From: an uncultured Alphaproteobacteria bacterium
GTDB taxonomy: Bacteria; Pseudomonadota; Alphaproteobacteria; RF32; CAG-239
Length of the DNA: 28,774 bases
Reading direction: 5' to 3'
Assembly (NCBI GenBank): GCA_910580155.1
Contig: CAJTWX010000011.1
Location: 1-28,774 of the forward strand
The position numbers were made by a program, and so were the translations under genes. The notes under the pieces are model-generated. The model was given only the letters and a program-made list of their open reading frames with translations, was not told the DNA's origin and did not search any database. Positions 7,637 through 15,410 of this stretch are shown piece by piece (the first letter of the stretch is position 1; each line of letters opens with the position of its first letter).

Positions 7637-9448
7637 TTAATCCTTTATCCACCAAGTGTTTATATCTACGCCGAGATGATTGTCGGTTTGAGGGAAGGAA
7701 AATTTATCCCAGTAAGCAATGCGGTCAGAGTCCGAATACCAATTGAATATGACATAATGGTTGAACAGTAAAACGCGGTCTAGTGCTTTAACATAGGCGG
7801 TGTAGAGTTCGTTGTCTTTTGTTTCAATCAGTTTTTGGATAAGATAGTCTGCGGCAGGGTTCTTTATACCGATAATATTATTGCTGCCGTCAACGTCTGC
7901 CGATTGGCTGCCCCAAAGGTCTTTTTGCTCAGACCCCGGTGTTGTTAAACCACCGATACCACCAACAATCATATCAAAGTCAAATTTATCAAGTTTATTT
8001 TTATAGGTGTTAATCTCTAATACTCTGGTTGTTGCTTTAATGCCGATTTTGCGTAGATTTTCGATAAAGGGGAGTAAAACGCGGGTAAAGGCGTTGCCGT
8101 TTGCAGCATTAATGATGACTTCGAATTCCAGAGGTTCTCCGGTTTTGATATTACACATTTGCTCGTTAATGAAGTCATAACCGGCTTTGTTGAGGAGCTT
8201 AACTGCCAGTTTTAAGTTTTCACGGTCAGACAGCGAATCGTTTCGAAAAATGGATTCGACCGGTGTGGTGAAGATTTCGGGGGGCAACTTATCTTCTATG
8301 GCAAGGAGGATATCCAATTCTAAATCTTTTGGGGTGTCTGTGGCGGCAAAACGTGTGTTGGTAAAATAACTGTTTAAGCGCTGGTATTGGTTATAAAATA
8401 AGTTTTGATTAGCCCACGGGAAATTGAAGGCGTAGCTGATAGCCTGACGGACGAGAGGGCTGCTGAATTTTTCTTTGCGGGTATTAAAGGCAAAAAATTG
8501 CGTGGTCGCCGGACGATTATGTTTCAGAGCTTGTTTTTTTATTTTGCCGGATTTTACCAGTTCGTTATCATAGCCGGTAGCCCAAGTTTTCGCGATGTAT
8601 TCGCTACGCAAGTCTATATTTCCAGAATATAAAGCTTGTAAGGTAACGGTAGTGTCTTGATAATAATCGTATTTAATTTCATCAAAATTAAAGAAACCTT
8701 TGCGTGAAGGGATATCGGCTGCCCAATAATCAGGATTGCGGGAAAATGTGATGTAACGTCCGGCTTCAAAGCTTTTGATTTTATAGGGACCATTACCTAA
8801 AGGTGGAGTTAGGCTCGGTTTATCATATTCTCTATTTGCAAAATCTTTGGCAGAGAATATTTTTAATGCAGATAGTATTAACGGAAGTTCGCGGTTTTTG
8901 CTTTCGGGCTTAAAATAAAAACGAACGTGGCGCGGTGATATTTTTACAACTTTATCAACGTCGGCATAATAAAATTTGTAAATCGGAGAGCCTTTTGTTA
9001 TCAGTGAGTTAAAGCTAAACACAACATCATCTACCGTGATAGGAGTGTTATCGGCAAATTTGGCTTTGGGATTGAGATAAAAACCGATAAAGCTGCCGTC
9101 TGACGGGATTTCAAACTTTTCGGCAATCAGCGGATAAGCTGTTTCTGGGTCATCTGCCGGTGTGTAGCCTAAGCTATCCAGTGTGAGTGCCGCCGCTTCG
9201 GTTGAGGCTGTGCCTTTGAATATGTAGGGATTGAAATTATCAAAAGTACCGTATGCCGGCAGGACAATGCGTCCTTTTTTAGGGGCTTCGGGATTTACAA
9301 AATCAAAATTTGTGAAATTATTCTGATATTTTGGATGTCCGCTGATCGAAATAGTGTCGGCTATTGTTATGGAAGGTATTTCCGCGAATACGGTACCTGT
9401 ATACAAGAGCGCCAACAGGCAGAGAAATTTATTTATGGTTTTTATCAT
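7637..9448 (-). CDS. yejA: YejA-type periplasmic substrate-binding protein of an oligopeptide ABC transporter
   Basis: 603 residues, the same size as E. coli YejA. It has a Sec signal peptide (KTINKFLCLLALLYTGTVFA, cleavage near residue 22), then the SBP_bac_5 fold. Family wording includes GHPKYQNNFTNFDFVNPEAP, KKGRIVLPAYGTFDNFNPY, LGNGPYKIKSFEAGRYITFSRNPDYW and the C-terminal FNWYSDSDRIAYWDKF. In Enterobacteria the YejABEF system takes up microcin C and antimicrobial or murein-derived peptides. The substrate here is unknown. Its first 20 bases overlap the end of the upstream membrane-protein gene, suggesting translational coupling and a three-gene transcript with yejB. Confidence 0.93.
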   Translation of the reverse strand: MIKTINKFLCLLALLYTGTVFAEIPSITIADTISISGHPKYQNNFTNFDFVNPEAPKKGRIVLPAYGTFDNFNPYIFKGTASTEAAALTLDSLGYTPADDPETAYPLIAEKFEIPSDGSFIGFYLNPKAKFADNTPITVDDVVFSFNSLITKGSPIYKFYYADVDKVVKISPRHVRFYFKPESKNRELPLILSALKIFSAKDFANREYDKPSLTPPLGNGPYKIKSFEAGRYITFSRNPDYWAADIPSRKGFFNFDEIKYDYYQDTTVTLQALYSGNIDLRSEYIAKTWATGYDNELVKSGKIKKQALKHNRPATTQFFAFNTRKEKFSSPLVRQAISYAFNFPWANQNLFYNQYQRLNSYFTNTRFAATDTPKDLELDILLAIEDKLPPEIFTTPVESIFRNDSLSDRENLKLAVKLLNKAGYDFINEQMCNIKTGEPLEFEVIINAANGNAFTRVLLPFIENLRKIGIKATTRVLEINTYKNKLDKFDFDMIVGGIGGLTTPGSEQKDLWGSQSADVDGSNNIIGIKNPAADYLIQKLIETKDNELYTAYVKALDRVLLFNHYVIFNWYSDSDRIAYWDKFSFPQTDNHLGVDINTWWIKD

Positions 9449-10625
9449 TCATCCAAGCTCCAAACGGATAGGCATATTCGTCATAATTATTTTCCGGCGA
9501 GGCGTTAATTTCTTTTTCGAGTTCGTCCAATGAAATAAGCTTGGGAGGTGTTTGGGGGGCCGGAGCCGGTTTGGAAACGGAATTGTTTTGCTTGAAATTT
9601 CGTAAAGCCGACTGTGTATTGTTGAATTCGGTAATTCGTGGTGCCGGAGGAATGTCTGGTGTGTTTGTTGATAATGTGGGTTCAGATAGTATTTCGGTGC
9701 GGATAGCTTTCAGACTATTTTCTATTGTGTCTTCAGGTTCTGCTGTCGGCTTTTGAGGTTGGCGAAACAGTGCTTTTTCGTCTTCTCTGCTAAAGAATGA
9801 CGGAAATGCAAGCGGTTCTTCGGACTGCGTGAATTCTGATTTGGCTGTGTATGTGTCTGAAACAGGCGCTTTTTTGTTAAGCAATTCTTGGGCAATCGGA
9901 TTTAATATGCTATAGGCCTTTCCCAGTGCGCCGTATTCGACCATATTGTAGAACAGTTTTTGTCGGTCGTAGGTTTCCAATAAGTTTTTTAACCCCTGAT
10001 AGCGGGTTTGAAACTCTAAAATGCTGCCTTTGAGCAAGTTGTCTTTATGGGCTTTTTGTAATAAATGGCCGGCAAATCCGGATTGAAAGTTATGCGTTTC
10101 TATAAAGGTTTTGGCAATTAACCAGCGTTCGCCGCCTGCGGTGCGCGCCCAGAGATGTTCCATTTGTGTACTCGAGATGGAATTGCTGCGTTTGATAATA
10201 TCTGCCAAAACTTCGTTAGTATCGGAAATCAATATATCAAACTCGTTTATCATAAAACCGTTTCTGATTTCTGTTTCTGCTCCAAGCAGCGTTGTGCAGA
10301 GGTTTGCGGTAGATTCGGTGTTTTTATGGATTGTTTCCAGTATCGTATTTAGCCGAGCCAATGAACGACGTTCGGTATAGAAGCTTTTGATTATTGCAAA
10401 AATTGTCCAGATTAAAGCAATCGGGAACAGCATAACTGTTACGGTCTGATAAAGCTCATCCGCGTTATGTCCAGATAATACAGCAGAGATGTTTATGTAT
10501 CTTAGACTAAAAATAAACCAAAAAATACTGCTGAAAGCTGCAATAAAAAAAGAGATATTTAACAATTTCCGGCTCCTGTCTGATTTTTTTGCCAGTTTAG
10601 CCCAAACCCCGTATTTTGCAAACAA
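9429..10625 (-). CDS. unknown membrane-anchored protein upstream of yejA
   Basis: 398 residues that I do not recognise. It has a basic N-terminus, two membrane segments (~22-42 and ~60-82), a helical middle (~85-260) with a conserved-looking SILEFQTRYQGLKNLLETY stretch, and a Pro/Ser/Thr-rich low-complexity tail (~270-380). The predicted topology puts most of the protein in the cytoplasm. The only start consistent with the frame's beginning is TTG 10625, without a clear ribosome site. The next ATG is past the first membrane segment, so the true start is uncertain. The 20-base overlap with yejA says the two are co-expressed, and a regulatory or structural role for the transporter is possible but unproven. 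Confidence 0.6.
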   Translation of the reverse strand: MFAKYGVWAKLAKKSDRSRKLLNISFFIAAFSSIFWFIFSLRYINISAVLSGHNADELYQTVTVMLFPIALIWTIFAIIKSFYTERRSLARLNTILETIHKNTESTANLCTTLLGAETEIRNGFMINEFDILISDTNEVLADIIKRSNSISSTQMEHLWARTAGGERWLIAKTFIETHNFQSGFAGHLLQKAHKDNLLKGSILEFQTRYQGLKNLLETYDRQKLFYNMVEYGALGKAYSILNPIAQELLNKKAPVSDTYTAKSEFTQSEEPLAFPSFFSREDEKALFRQPQKPTAEPEDTIENSLKAIRTEILSEPTLSTNTPDIPPAPRITEFNNTQSALRNFKQNNSVSKPAPAPQTPPKLISLDELEKEINASPENNYDEYAYPFGAWMNDKNHK

Positions 10626-10705
10626 AAAATGCTTAAAATTCCGATATTTTTCAAGTTATAAACAGGATTTTGCGGTGCTTTATTGGTATAGATAAAAAAA
10701 ATATG

Positions 10706-10733
10706 GTGAAATTTTTTTATTTTGTGTTATAGA
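10706..10733 (+). promoter_or_regulatory. candidate accA promoter
   Basis: GTGAAA, 16 bases, TATAGA. The -10 box ends 34 bases before the accA ATG. It matches the sigma-70 pattern at four of six positions in each box. Confidence 0.35.
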
Positions 10734-10767
10734 GAGGTCAAAGTGTAATTTTAAAAAGGTACTAAAA

Positions 10768-11742
10768 ATGAATGATTCTACTGCTGCCGCGCTTGATTTT
10801 GAAAAAGATATATTAGAAATTGAAGAGAAAATCGAGCACTTAAAGCTACTTGCCAAAGATGAAGATATGGATATTACCAGAGAAACCAGACGTTTGGAAA
10901 GAAAGCTTAATCAGCATATTAACCGTACATATATGAATTTGTCTGCGTGGCAAAAAGCGCAGATTGCGCGTCACGCGTTAAGACCGCATTGTCTGGATTA
11001 TATTAAGGCTTTTATTGAAGATTTTACTTTGCTTGCTGGTGACAGGTGTTTTGCAGACGATGAGGCTATGGTTTGCGGTATCGGTAAATTGGATGGGCAG
11101 GCTGTTGTGATTATCGGGCAGGAAAAGGGCAATGATTTGGAAAGCCGCATTAAATATAATTTCGGGATGGCTAAACCGGAAGGGTATCGTAAAGCCCAGC
11201 GTATGATGGATTTGGCAGAAAAGTTTCATTTGCCGGTTATCAGCTTTGTGGATACAGCCGGAGCATATCCGGGGGTTGATGCGGAAGCGCGCGGACAGGC
11301 GGAGGCGATTGCCTCTTCTATTGAGAAATGTTTACAGGTTAAGACACCGATTATTTCTCTGATTATCGGTGAAGGCGGTTCGGGCGGTGCGATTGCAATT
11401 GCGACGGCAAATCGTGTGCTGATGTTAGAGCATTCAATTTATTCGGTTATTTCGCCGGAAGGTTGTGCGTCGATTTTATGGCGTTCGGGAGATAAAACCA
11501 AAGAAGCGACCGAAGCGTTGCGTTTAACAGCACAAGATTTGAAAGCATTGGGAATTATTGACGAGATAATAAAAGAACCATTAGGCGGAGCACATCGTGA
11601 TGTGGCTCAGACGTTTGCTGCGGTTAAAGAGGCGCTTGTGCGACAGTTAAAAGAGTTGCAGGCTTTCTCGCCTGAAGTGCTGAAACAACAGCGGACTGAG
11701 AAGTTTCTTAAGATGGGGCGTAATATTACCGCAGAGTTTTAG
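10768..11742 (+). CDS. accA: acetyl-CoA carboxylase carboxyltransferase subunit alpha
   Basis: Transfers the carboxyl group from biotin carrier protein to acetyl-CoA, giving malonyl-CoA for fatty-acid synthesis, in complex with AccD. The 324 residues (E. coli 319) carry the crotonase-like fold. LDFEKDILEIEEKI is the N-terminal helix, DYIKAFIEDFTLLAGDR begins the core, and FGMAKPEGYRKAQRMM, FVDTAGAYPG, EGGSGGAIAI and YSVISPEGCASILW are the oxyanion and substrate motifs. AAAGG precedes the ATG. The gene has its own terminator and no accD neighbour, as is common in Proteobacteria. Confidence 0.97.
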   Translation: MNDSTAAALDFEKDILEIEEKIEHLKLLAKDEDMDITRETRRLERKLNQHINRTYMNLSAWQKAQIARHALRPHCLDYIKAFIEDFTLLAGDRCFADDEAMVCGIGKLDGQAVVIIGQEKGNDLESRIKYNFGMAKPEGYRKAQRMMDLAEKFHLPVISFVDTAGAYPGVDAEARGQAEAIASSIEKCLQVKTPIISLIIGEGGSGGAIAIATANRVLMLEHSIYSVISPEGCASILWRSGDKTKEATEALRLTAQDLKALGIIDEIIKEPLGGAHRDVAQTFAAVKEALVRQLKELQAFSPEVLKQQRTEKFLKMGRNITAEF

Positions 11743-11749
11743 ATAAAAT

Positions 11750-11770
11750 GGGCAGCGTGGCTGCCCTTTT
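11750..11770 (+). terminator. Rho-independent terminator of accA
   Basis: Stem GGGCAGC / GCTGCCC with a three-base loop and TTTT, seven bases after the stop. Confidence 0.85.
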
Positions 11771-11789
11771 GTTTAGCTTAAAAAAGCTT

Positions 11790-11878
11790 AAAACCGGATT
11801 ATTTTTTGTGGTGTAAAATTTGTCAAAGATTTTACGGCGTAAAGTCCGGTTTTCTTTTGCCGGTTTAATAAAGCGGAC
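11790..11878 (+). promoter_or_regulatory. foldable leader with competing hairpins upstream of the mini-protein/hsp20 pair
   Basis: Three complementary pairs overlap in the leader before the Ser-rich mini-gene. AAAACCGGA (11790-11798) pairs with TCCGGTTTT (11845-11853). Inside it, GTAAAAT (11813-11819) pairs with ATTTTAC (11829-11835), so the two make a nested long stem. GTCCG (11844-11848) can instead pair with CGGAC (11874-11878), which excludes the first stem. Mutually exclusive stems upstream of a heat-shock gene suggest an RNA thermometer or other leader control. The ribosome site itself (GGAGG, 11908-11911) is not obviously sequestered by these arms, and I recognise no known ROSE or FourU motif. 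Confidence 0.4.
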
Positions 11879-11916
11879 GTTGGTATACGAATGAACATAA
11901 ATTTTTGGAGGTTAAT

Positions 11917-12075
11917 ATGAAAAATTCTCAATCTAAATTTTCTAATGATAAGTCAAAATCAAACGCTAGTTCTAACCCGAGTTCTTCTTCGTCTTCATCT
12001 TCTGGCTGCTGCTGCGGTTCAAAATTGTCTGACGATGTTGAAGAAATCGATGTGTTGGACATTGAAGAGAAATAG
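11917..12075 (+). CDS. 52-residue Ser-rich mini-protein with a CCC motif
   Basis: ATG 11917 follows a strong GGAGG. The protein has a Lys/Ser/Asn N-terminus, a run of eight serines, the motif SGCCCGSK, and an acidic C-terminal tail (DDVEEIDVLDIEEK). It is too short for most gene finders. The Cys triplet could bind a metal or be acylated, but there is no lipobox or signal peptide, and the acidic tail could be a docking segment. It ends 15 bases before the hsp20 start, so it is almost certainly co-transcribed with it. Function unknown. Confidence 0.65.
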   Translation: MKNSQSKFSNDKSKSNASSNPSSSSSSSSGCCCGSKLSDDVEEIDVLDIEEK

Positions 12076-12090
12076 TTTTACAGGAGAAAT

Positions 12091-12561
12091 ATGATGAGAA
12101 ATGCGGTTACAAATACAAATCAAAGCAAACGCGATTTGTCCGTTTCTCACAATCCGACGGATTTCAGAAGCCTGATGAATTATTTTTGGAATTTTATGGA
12201 TAGTTCTAATTCAGAGTTATCAGAATTGTCACCTAAAATTCAGGTTACTGAAGATAAAGATGCAGTGAAAGTGACAGCAGAGATTCCGGGAATCAATGAA
12301 AATGATATTGATTTGAAGGTATCTTCAGACGGTTATTTGAGCATCAGTGGTGAGAAAAAGAACGAAGTCCAAGAAAATACTAAAGATAATTATTTTTCTG
12401 AAATCTCGTATGGTATGTTTAAGCGTACCATACAGCTGCCGTGGGATTTGGATTATGATGCAACGACTGCCAATTATAATAACGGTGTGTTGACGGTATC
12501 TATTCCGAAATCTCAGACAGAAAAGCAGAAGTTTAAGAAGATTAGCGTGTCTAAATCATAA
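12091..12561 (+). CDS. Hsp20/alpha-crystallin small heat-shock protein
   Basis: ATP-independent holdase that binds unfolding proteins. The 156 residues hold an N-terminal arm (~1-48) and an alpha-crystallin domain (~50-142) with AEIPGINENDIDLKVSSDG and LSISGEKK. These are followed by MFKRTIQLP, YNNGVLTVSIPKS (the A-x-x-x-N-G-V-L motif, here ANYNNGVLTV) and a short Lys-rich tail. Two ATGs are adjacent (12091 and 12094) behind AGGAG. The gene follows the CCC mini-protein in what looks like a two-gene heat-shock unit. Confidence 0.94.
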   Translation: MMRNAVTNTNQSKRDLSVSHNPTDFRSLMNYFWNFMDSSNSELSELSPKIQVTEDKDAVKVTAEIPGINENDIDLKVSSDGYLSISGEKKNEVQENTKDNYFSEISYGMFKRTIQLPWDLDYDATTANYNNGVLTVSIPKSQTEKQKFKKISVSKS

Positions 12562-12587
12562 CTTAAACAAGCTGCATAGAACGATTG

Positions 12588-12624
12588 CCGGCTGCTTTAT
12601 CACGGAGTGGCCGGTTTCTTTTTT
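12588..12624 (+). terminator. possible terminator after hsp20
   Basis: CCGGC (12588-12592) pairs with GCCGG (12610-12614), 17-base loop, then TTTCTTTTTT. The long loop makes it weaker than the other terminators here. Confidence 0.4.
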
Positions 12625-12690
12625 AAAGTTCTTGCTAATTTTAGGTGCGGGGATTATCATTATGCGGATATGGTAATGCAGGAAACGGAT

Positions 12691-13164
12691 ATGGTGAAAA
12701 TTTTACAGGCAACAGCGAATGATGTGGAAGATGTGGCACGGTTGTCGTTTGAAGTCGGGCGGTTGCACGATGAGGCGATGCCGGCGTATTTTATGCCCTC
12801 AACGGAGGAAGAGCATTTGCGGATTATTTCCAAAATGAATAAAGACGATACGACGGTTATTTTCAAAGCAGTTTGCGAAGAGAAAATTTGCGGTTTTTTG
12901 TGTTTATATGTGCCTAAAAGGGAAAGAAAAGGTTTTGTTTATCCGAGAACCGGCGTGTTGTTGAATATGGGGGTGGACTCGGGGTGCCGCGGGCAGGGAA
13001 TCGGTACGGACTTGATTAAAGAGGCGGAAAGCTATTTGGAAAAACAGGGAATCGGCGCGCTTGAGCTTGGTGTTTATATGTTTAATGAAAATGCGTATAG
13101 ATTTTATGAAAAACTGGGGTTTACGACTATAGAGCGGCAGATGTTTAAAAGGTTGAAATTCTAG
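12691..13164 (+). CDS. GNAT family N-acetyltransferase
   Basis: 157 residues from ATG 12691, chosen because AGGAAA lies just upstream and the GNAT fold begins directly (VKILQATANDVEDVARLS). The frame is open back to a GTG at 12607, but that stretch overlaps the hsp20 terminator region. Motif A, the acetyl-CoA pyrophosphate loop, is seen as GCRGQGIGTDLI around residue 105. Motif B is LGVYMFNENAYRFYEKLGF, and the terminal strand has TIERQMFK. The substrate is not predictable. It converges on rquA with a 25-base gap and no terminator. Confidence 0.88.
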   Translation: MVKILQATANDVEDVARLSFEVGRLHDEAMPAYFMPSTEEEHLRIISKMNKDDTTVIFKAVCEEKICGFLCLYVPKRERKGFVYPRTGVLLNMGVDSGCRGQGIGTDLIKEAESYLEKQGIGALELGVYMFNENAYRFYEKLGFTTIERQMFKRLKF

Positions 13165-13189
13165 TTGTTTATTTGATATTTGAACTTAT

Positions 13190-13864
13190 TTATCTTTCGC
13201 GAGTGGCAACGACTTTTTGATATGTGCCCCCGAAGTAGGTTTGTTTGGACCAAGTGTAATTTTCCTTGTCGGTTGCCATTTCTCTAATCGGGGTTTTCCA
13301 GAGAGCTTCGGCAAAGGGTTGGTAGAGGCGGTTAAAGGCGCGGATAAAATATTTTAGCGGGTTTAGTGATGAAGGGAGGTGGTAATCAACAAATACAGCT
13401 TTGCCGCCGACGGGTAGGGCTTTTAAGATATTAGTTATAACTTTTTGACGGGTTATCGGGGGAAGTTCGTGTAAAAGCATATAACATATTATGGTATCGT
13501 AGTCTCCTTTAAAAGGTTTTGCGGCATTGGCGTTTATATAATTTATGCGGTGTGTTTGGTATTTTTCCTGACATTTTTCTAAAATATGCGGTAAAATATC
13601 CATAATTGTATATTCGCCTTTGCGGTTCAGGCAAAATGATGTTTGGGCGATTTGCCCGCCTAAAGTTACGCCGATTTGCAGGATTTTTGATTTTGAGGCA
13701 ATTTCTTTGTTCAGTTCGTTAATGAGGATGTTGTGACTACCGAAGGTTAAGATGTTTTGTATTTTTTCACTATTTAACAGATTATAGACTTTACGGTTGA
13801 GATATAGCCAAGCGTAAATGTCGCTAATGTAGGCGGGAATCGATTTTTTGGTGGTTTTTGGCAT
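13190..13864 (-). CDS. rquA: rhodoquinone biosynthesis methyltransferase-like enzyme RquA
   Basis: RquA converts ubiquinone to rhodoquinone, the low-potential quinone used with fumarate reductase under low oxygen. The 224 residues have the class I methyltransferase fold with a degenerate SAM loop (ILQIGVTLGGQIAQ at 61-74, where Gln63 stands in place of the usual acidic residue). The signature ending is characteristic of RquA rather than UbiE: VFVDYHLPSSLNPLKYF, LYQPFAEALWKTPI, then QTYFGGTYQKVV. The N-terminal IPAYISDIYAWLYLN also fits. It lies 11 bases after a response-regulator gene and is probably co-transcribed with it and rsmE. This is a recognition by family wording and I could not run a search. 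Confidence 0.85.
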   Translation of the reverse strand: MPKTTKKSIPAYISDIYAWLYLNRKVYNLLNSEKIQNILTFGSHNILINELNKEIASKSKILQIGVTLGGQIAQTSFCLNRKGEYTIMDILPHILEKCQEKYQTHRINYINANAAKPFKGDYDTIICYMLLHELPPITRQKVITNILKALPVGGKAVFVDYHLPSSLNPLKYFIRAFNRLYQPFAEALWKTPIREMATDKENYTWSKQTYFGGTYQKVVATRER

Positions 13865-13875
13865 TATTTTTCTCG

Positions 13876-14583
13876 TTATTGGTTTAGAATATTATCTGAA
13901 ATATAGCCGCGTTTGGCCGCTTCTATGACAGCAGAAGTACGGTTTTTGACATTTAAGATTTTTAATATAACCGTGATATGAACTTTTACAGTGCCTTCCG
14001 TAAGGTTAAGCTTGTAGGCTATCTGTTTGTTTGACAGACCTTCGGCAATGCATTTCACAATGTCAATCTGGCGCTCGGTCAGCCCTTTGGGCGGGGTATC
14101 CGCGGTATTAGTGACGAGTTTTTCCAGTGTTTTCAGCGGTGAAATATATTCTTTTTGTTTTTCGGCAGAAACCGGCGCATTTTTGGTGGAATACAATAGT
14201 TCGTGCGGAATGTAAACGCCGCCGGCCAATACTAAATTGATAGCGCTGACAATCAGGCTGTTTGAAGAAGTTTTAGGTATGTAACCGGCAACACCGATGT
14301 CTAAGGTTTGCTGCAAAATTTCTTTATCGAATACGGCAGAGATAATGATAATCGGGGTTTCGGGCAGCGTGGTGTGGATTTTGTTAATTGCCGCCAGCCA
14401 GTTTGCACCGGGCATTGCCAAGTCGGTGATAATTAAATCAAAATCGGTATTGTTTTCAAGTATGACAAAGATGTCCGTATAACTTTGTGCGGTGGTCAGT
14501 TCTACATTTTGCAGATTTTCCTGCAAAATAAATTCCAAGCCTTTTAAAAATAGTTCGTGGTCATCTGCAATTAATATTTTCAT
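13876..14583 (-). CDS. NarL/LuxR-family response regulator
   Basis: 235 residues. The receiver domain (1-120) starts LIADDHELF (acidic pair Asp7/Asp8), has the phosphoacceptor Asp54 in LIITDLAMPG, a Ser/Ala pair in PIIIISAVFD and Lys in YIPKTSSN. A linker leads to a LuxR helix-turn-helix (~170-235) with LTERQIDIVKCIAEGLSNKQIA and LTEGTVKVHITVILKILNVKNR. No histidine kinase is in the window, so it is an orphan here. It starts immediately after the rsmE stop (TAAATG) with GGAG upstream, and is followed 11 bases later by rquA. Control of rquA or of anaerobic respiration is an attractive inference, not shown. Confidence 0.92.
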   Translation of the reverse strand: MKILIADDHELFLKGLEFILQENLQNVELTTAQSYTDIFVILENNTDFDLIITDLAMPGANWLAAINKIHTTLPETPIIIISAVFDKEILQQTLDIGVAGYIPKTSSNSLIVSAINLVLAGGVYIPHELLYSTKNAPVSAEKQKEYISPLKTLEKLVTNTADTPPKGLTERQIDIVKCIAEGLSNKQIAYKLNLTEGTVKVHITVILKILNVKNRTSAVIEAAKRGYISDNILNQ

Positions 14584-15315
14584 TTAGTTTCTCCAGTCTC
14601 CGGCAAATATTTGCCAACAAGATAAGGCGGCGGCAACTGCGGTTTCGGCACGGAGAATCCGCGGGCCGAGTGTGGCGCCTTTGGTAAACGGGGAGTTTCT
14701 CAATAAAGCTAGTTCTTCGGGAGAAAAACCTCCCTCGGGGCCGATAAGAAGTGCTGCTTTTGGGGAAGTTTCAGCTGCTAATATTTCCGGAAAAGGACGG
14801 CTTTGCAAGGTTTCATCCATAAAATATAACGGGCGTGAAGAATCCCAGCTGTTTAATATTTCTTCTAATTTTTGCGGCAAAGTTATTTCCGGCAGGTCTG
14901 TTCGGCGGCACTGTTCGGCGGCCTCAATGCTTTGTGCGGTATAACGCTCAGTTTTTATGTTGTTGGTGATGGTGTATTTTGTGATTGTCGGGATGATTTT
15001 GCGGCAACCGAGCTCTGTGGCTTTTTCGATAACATAATCGGTTTTGTCTTTTTTTAACGGGGCAAACAGCAGCCAGATGTCGGGGCAGGGTGAAAAATCC
15101 TGTAATTTGCTTAACACCGTAATAGTGATGTTTTTTTTGCCGATTTCGGTTATTTGGCATAAGAATTCGCCGTTTTTGTTGTCAAAACAGTTTAAAGTAT
15201 CACCCGTGTTGTATTTGACGACATTCTTAAGGTAATGCGTTTGCTCTTGATTTAAAATTATTGTTTTTTCCGCAGTCAGTTCTTCTGCGATATATAAGCG
15301 GAAATTTTTTGCCAT
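14584..15315 (-). CDS. rsmE: 16S rRNA (uracil1498-N3)-methyltransferase
   Basis: Methylates N3 of U1498 in 16S rRNA using SAM. The length of 243 residues equals that of E. coli RsmE. A PUA-like N-terminal domain (~1-70, HYLKNVVKYNTGD) precedes the SPOUT domain. Motifs are KATELGCRKIIPTITKYT, AAEQCRRTDLPEI, LLIGPEGGFSPEEL and LGPRILRAETAVAAALS, the last forming the trefoil-knot SAM site. It is the first gene of the minus-strand group rsmE, regulator, rquA. The ribosome site is weak. Confidence 0.96.
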   Translation of the reverse strand: MAKNFRLYIAEELTAEKTIILNQEQTHYLKNVVKYNTGDTLNCFDNKNGEFLCQITEIGKKNITITVLSKLQDFSPCPDIWLLFAPLKKDKTDYVIEKATELGCRKIIPTITKYTITNNIKTERYTAQSIEAAEQCRRTDLPEITLPQKLEEILNSWDSSRPLYFMDETLQSRPFPEILAAETSPKAALLIGPEGGFSPEELALLRNSPFTKGATLGPRILRAETAVAAALSCWQIFAGDWRN

Positions 15316-15410
15316 TTTCTTATTCTTTGCATAAAGTTATTTTATGCTATGATATTAGCAAATATGTGTTAAAGAATAGATAAAATTTTTAACTTTAGGT
15401 CGGAAATGGG

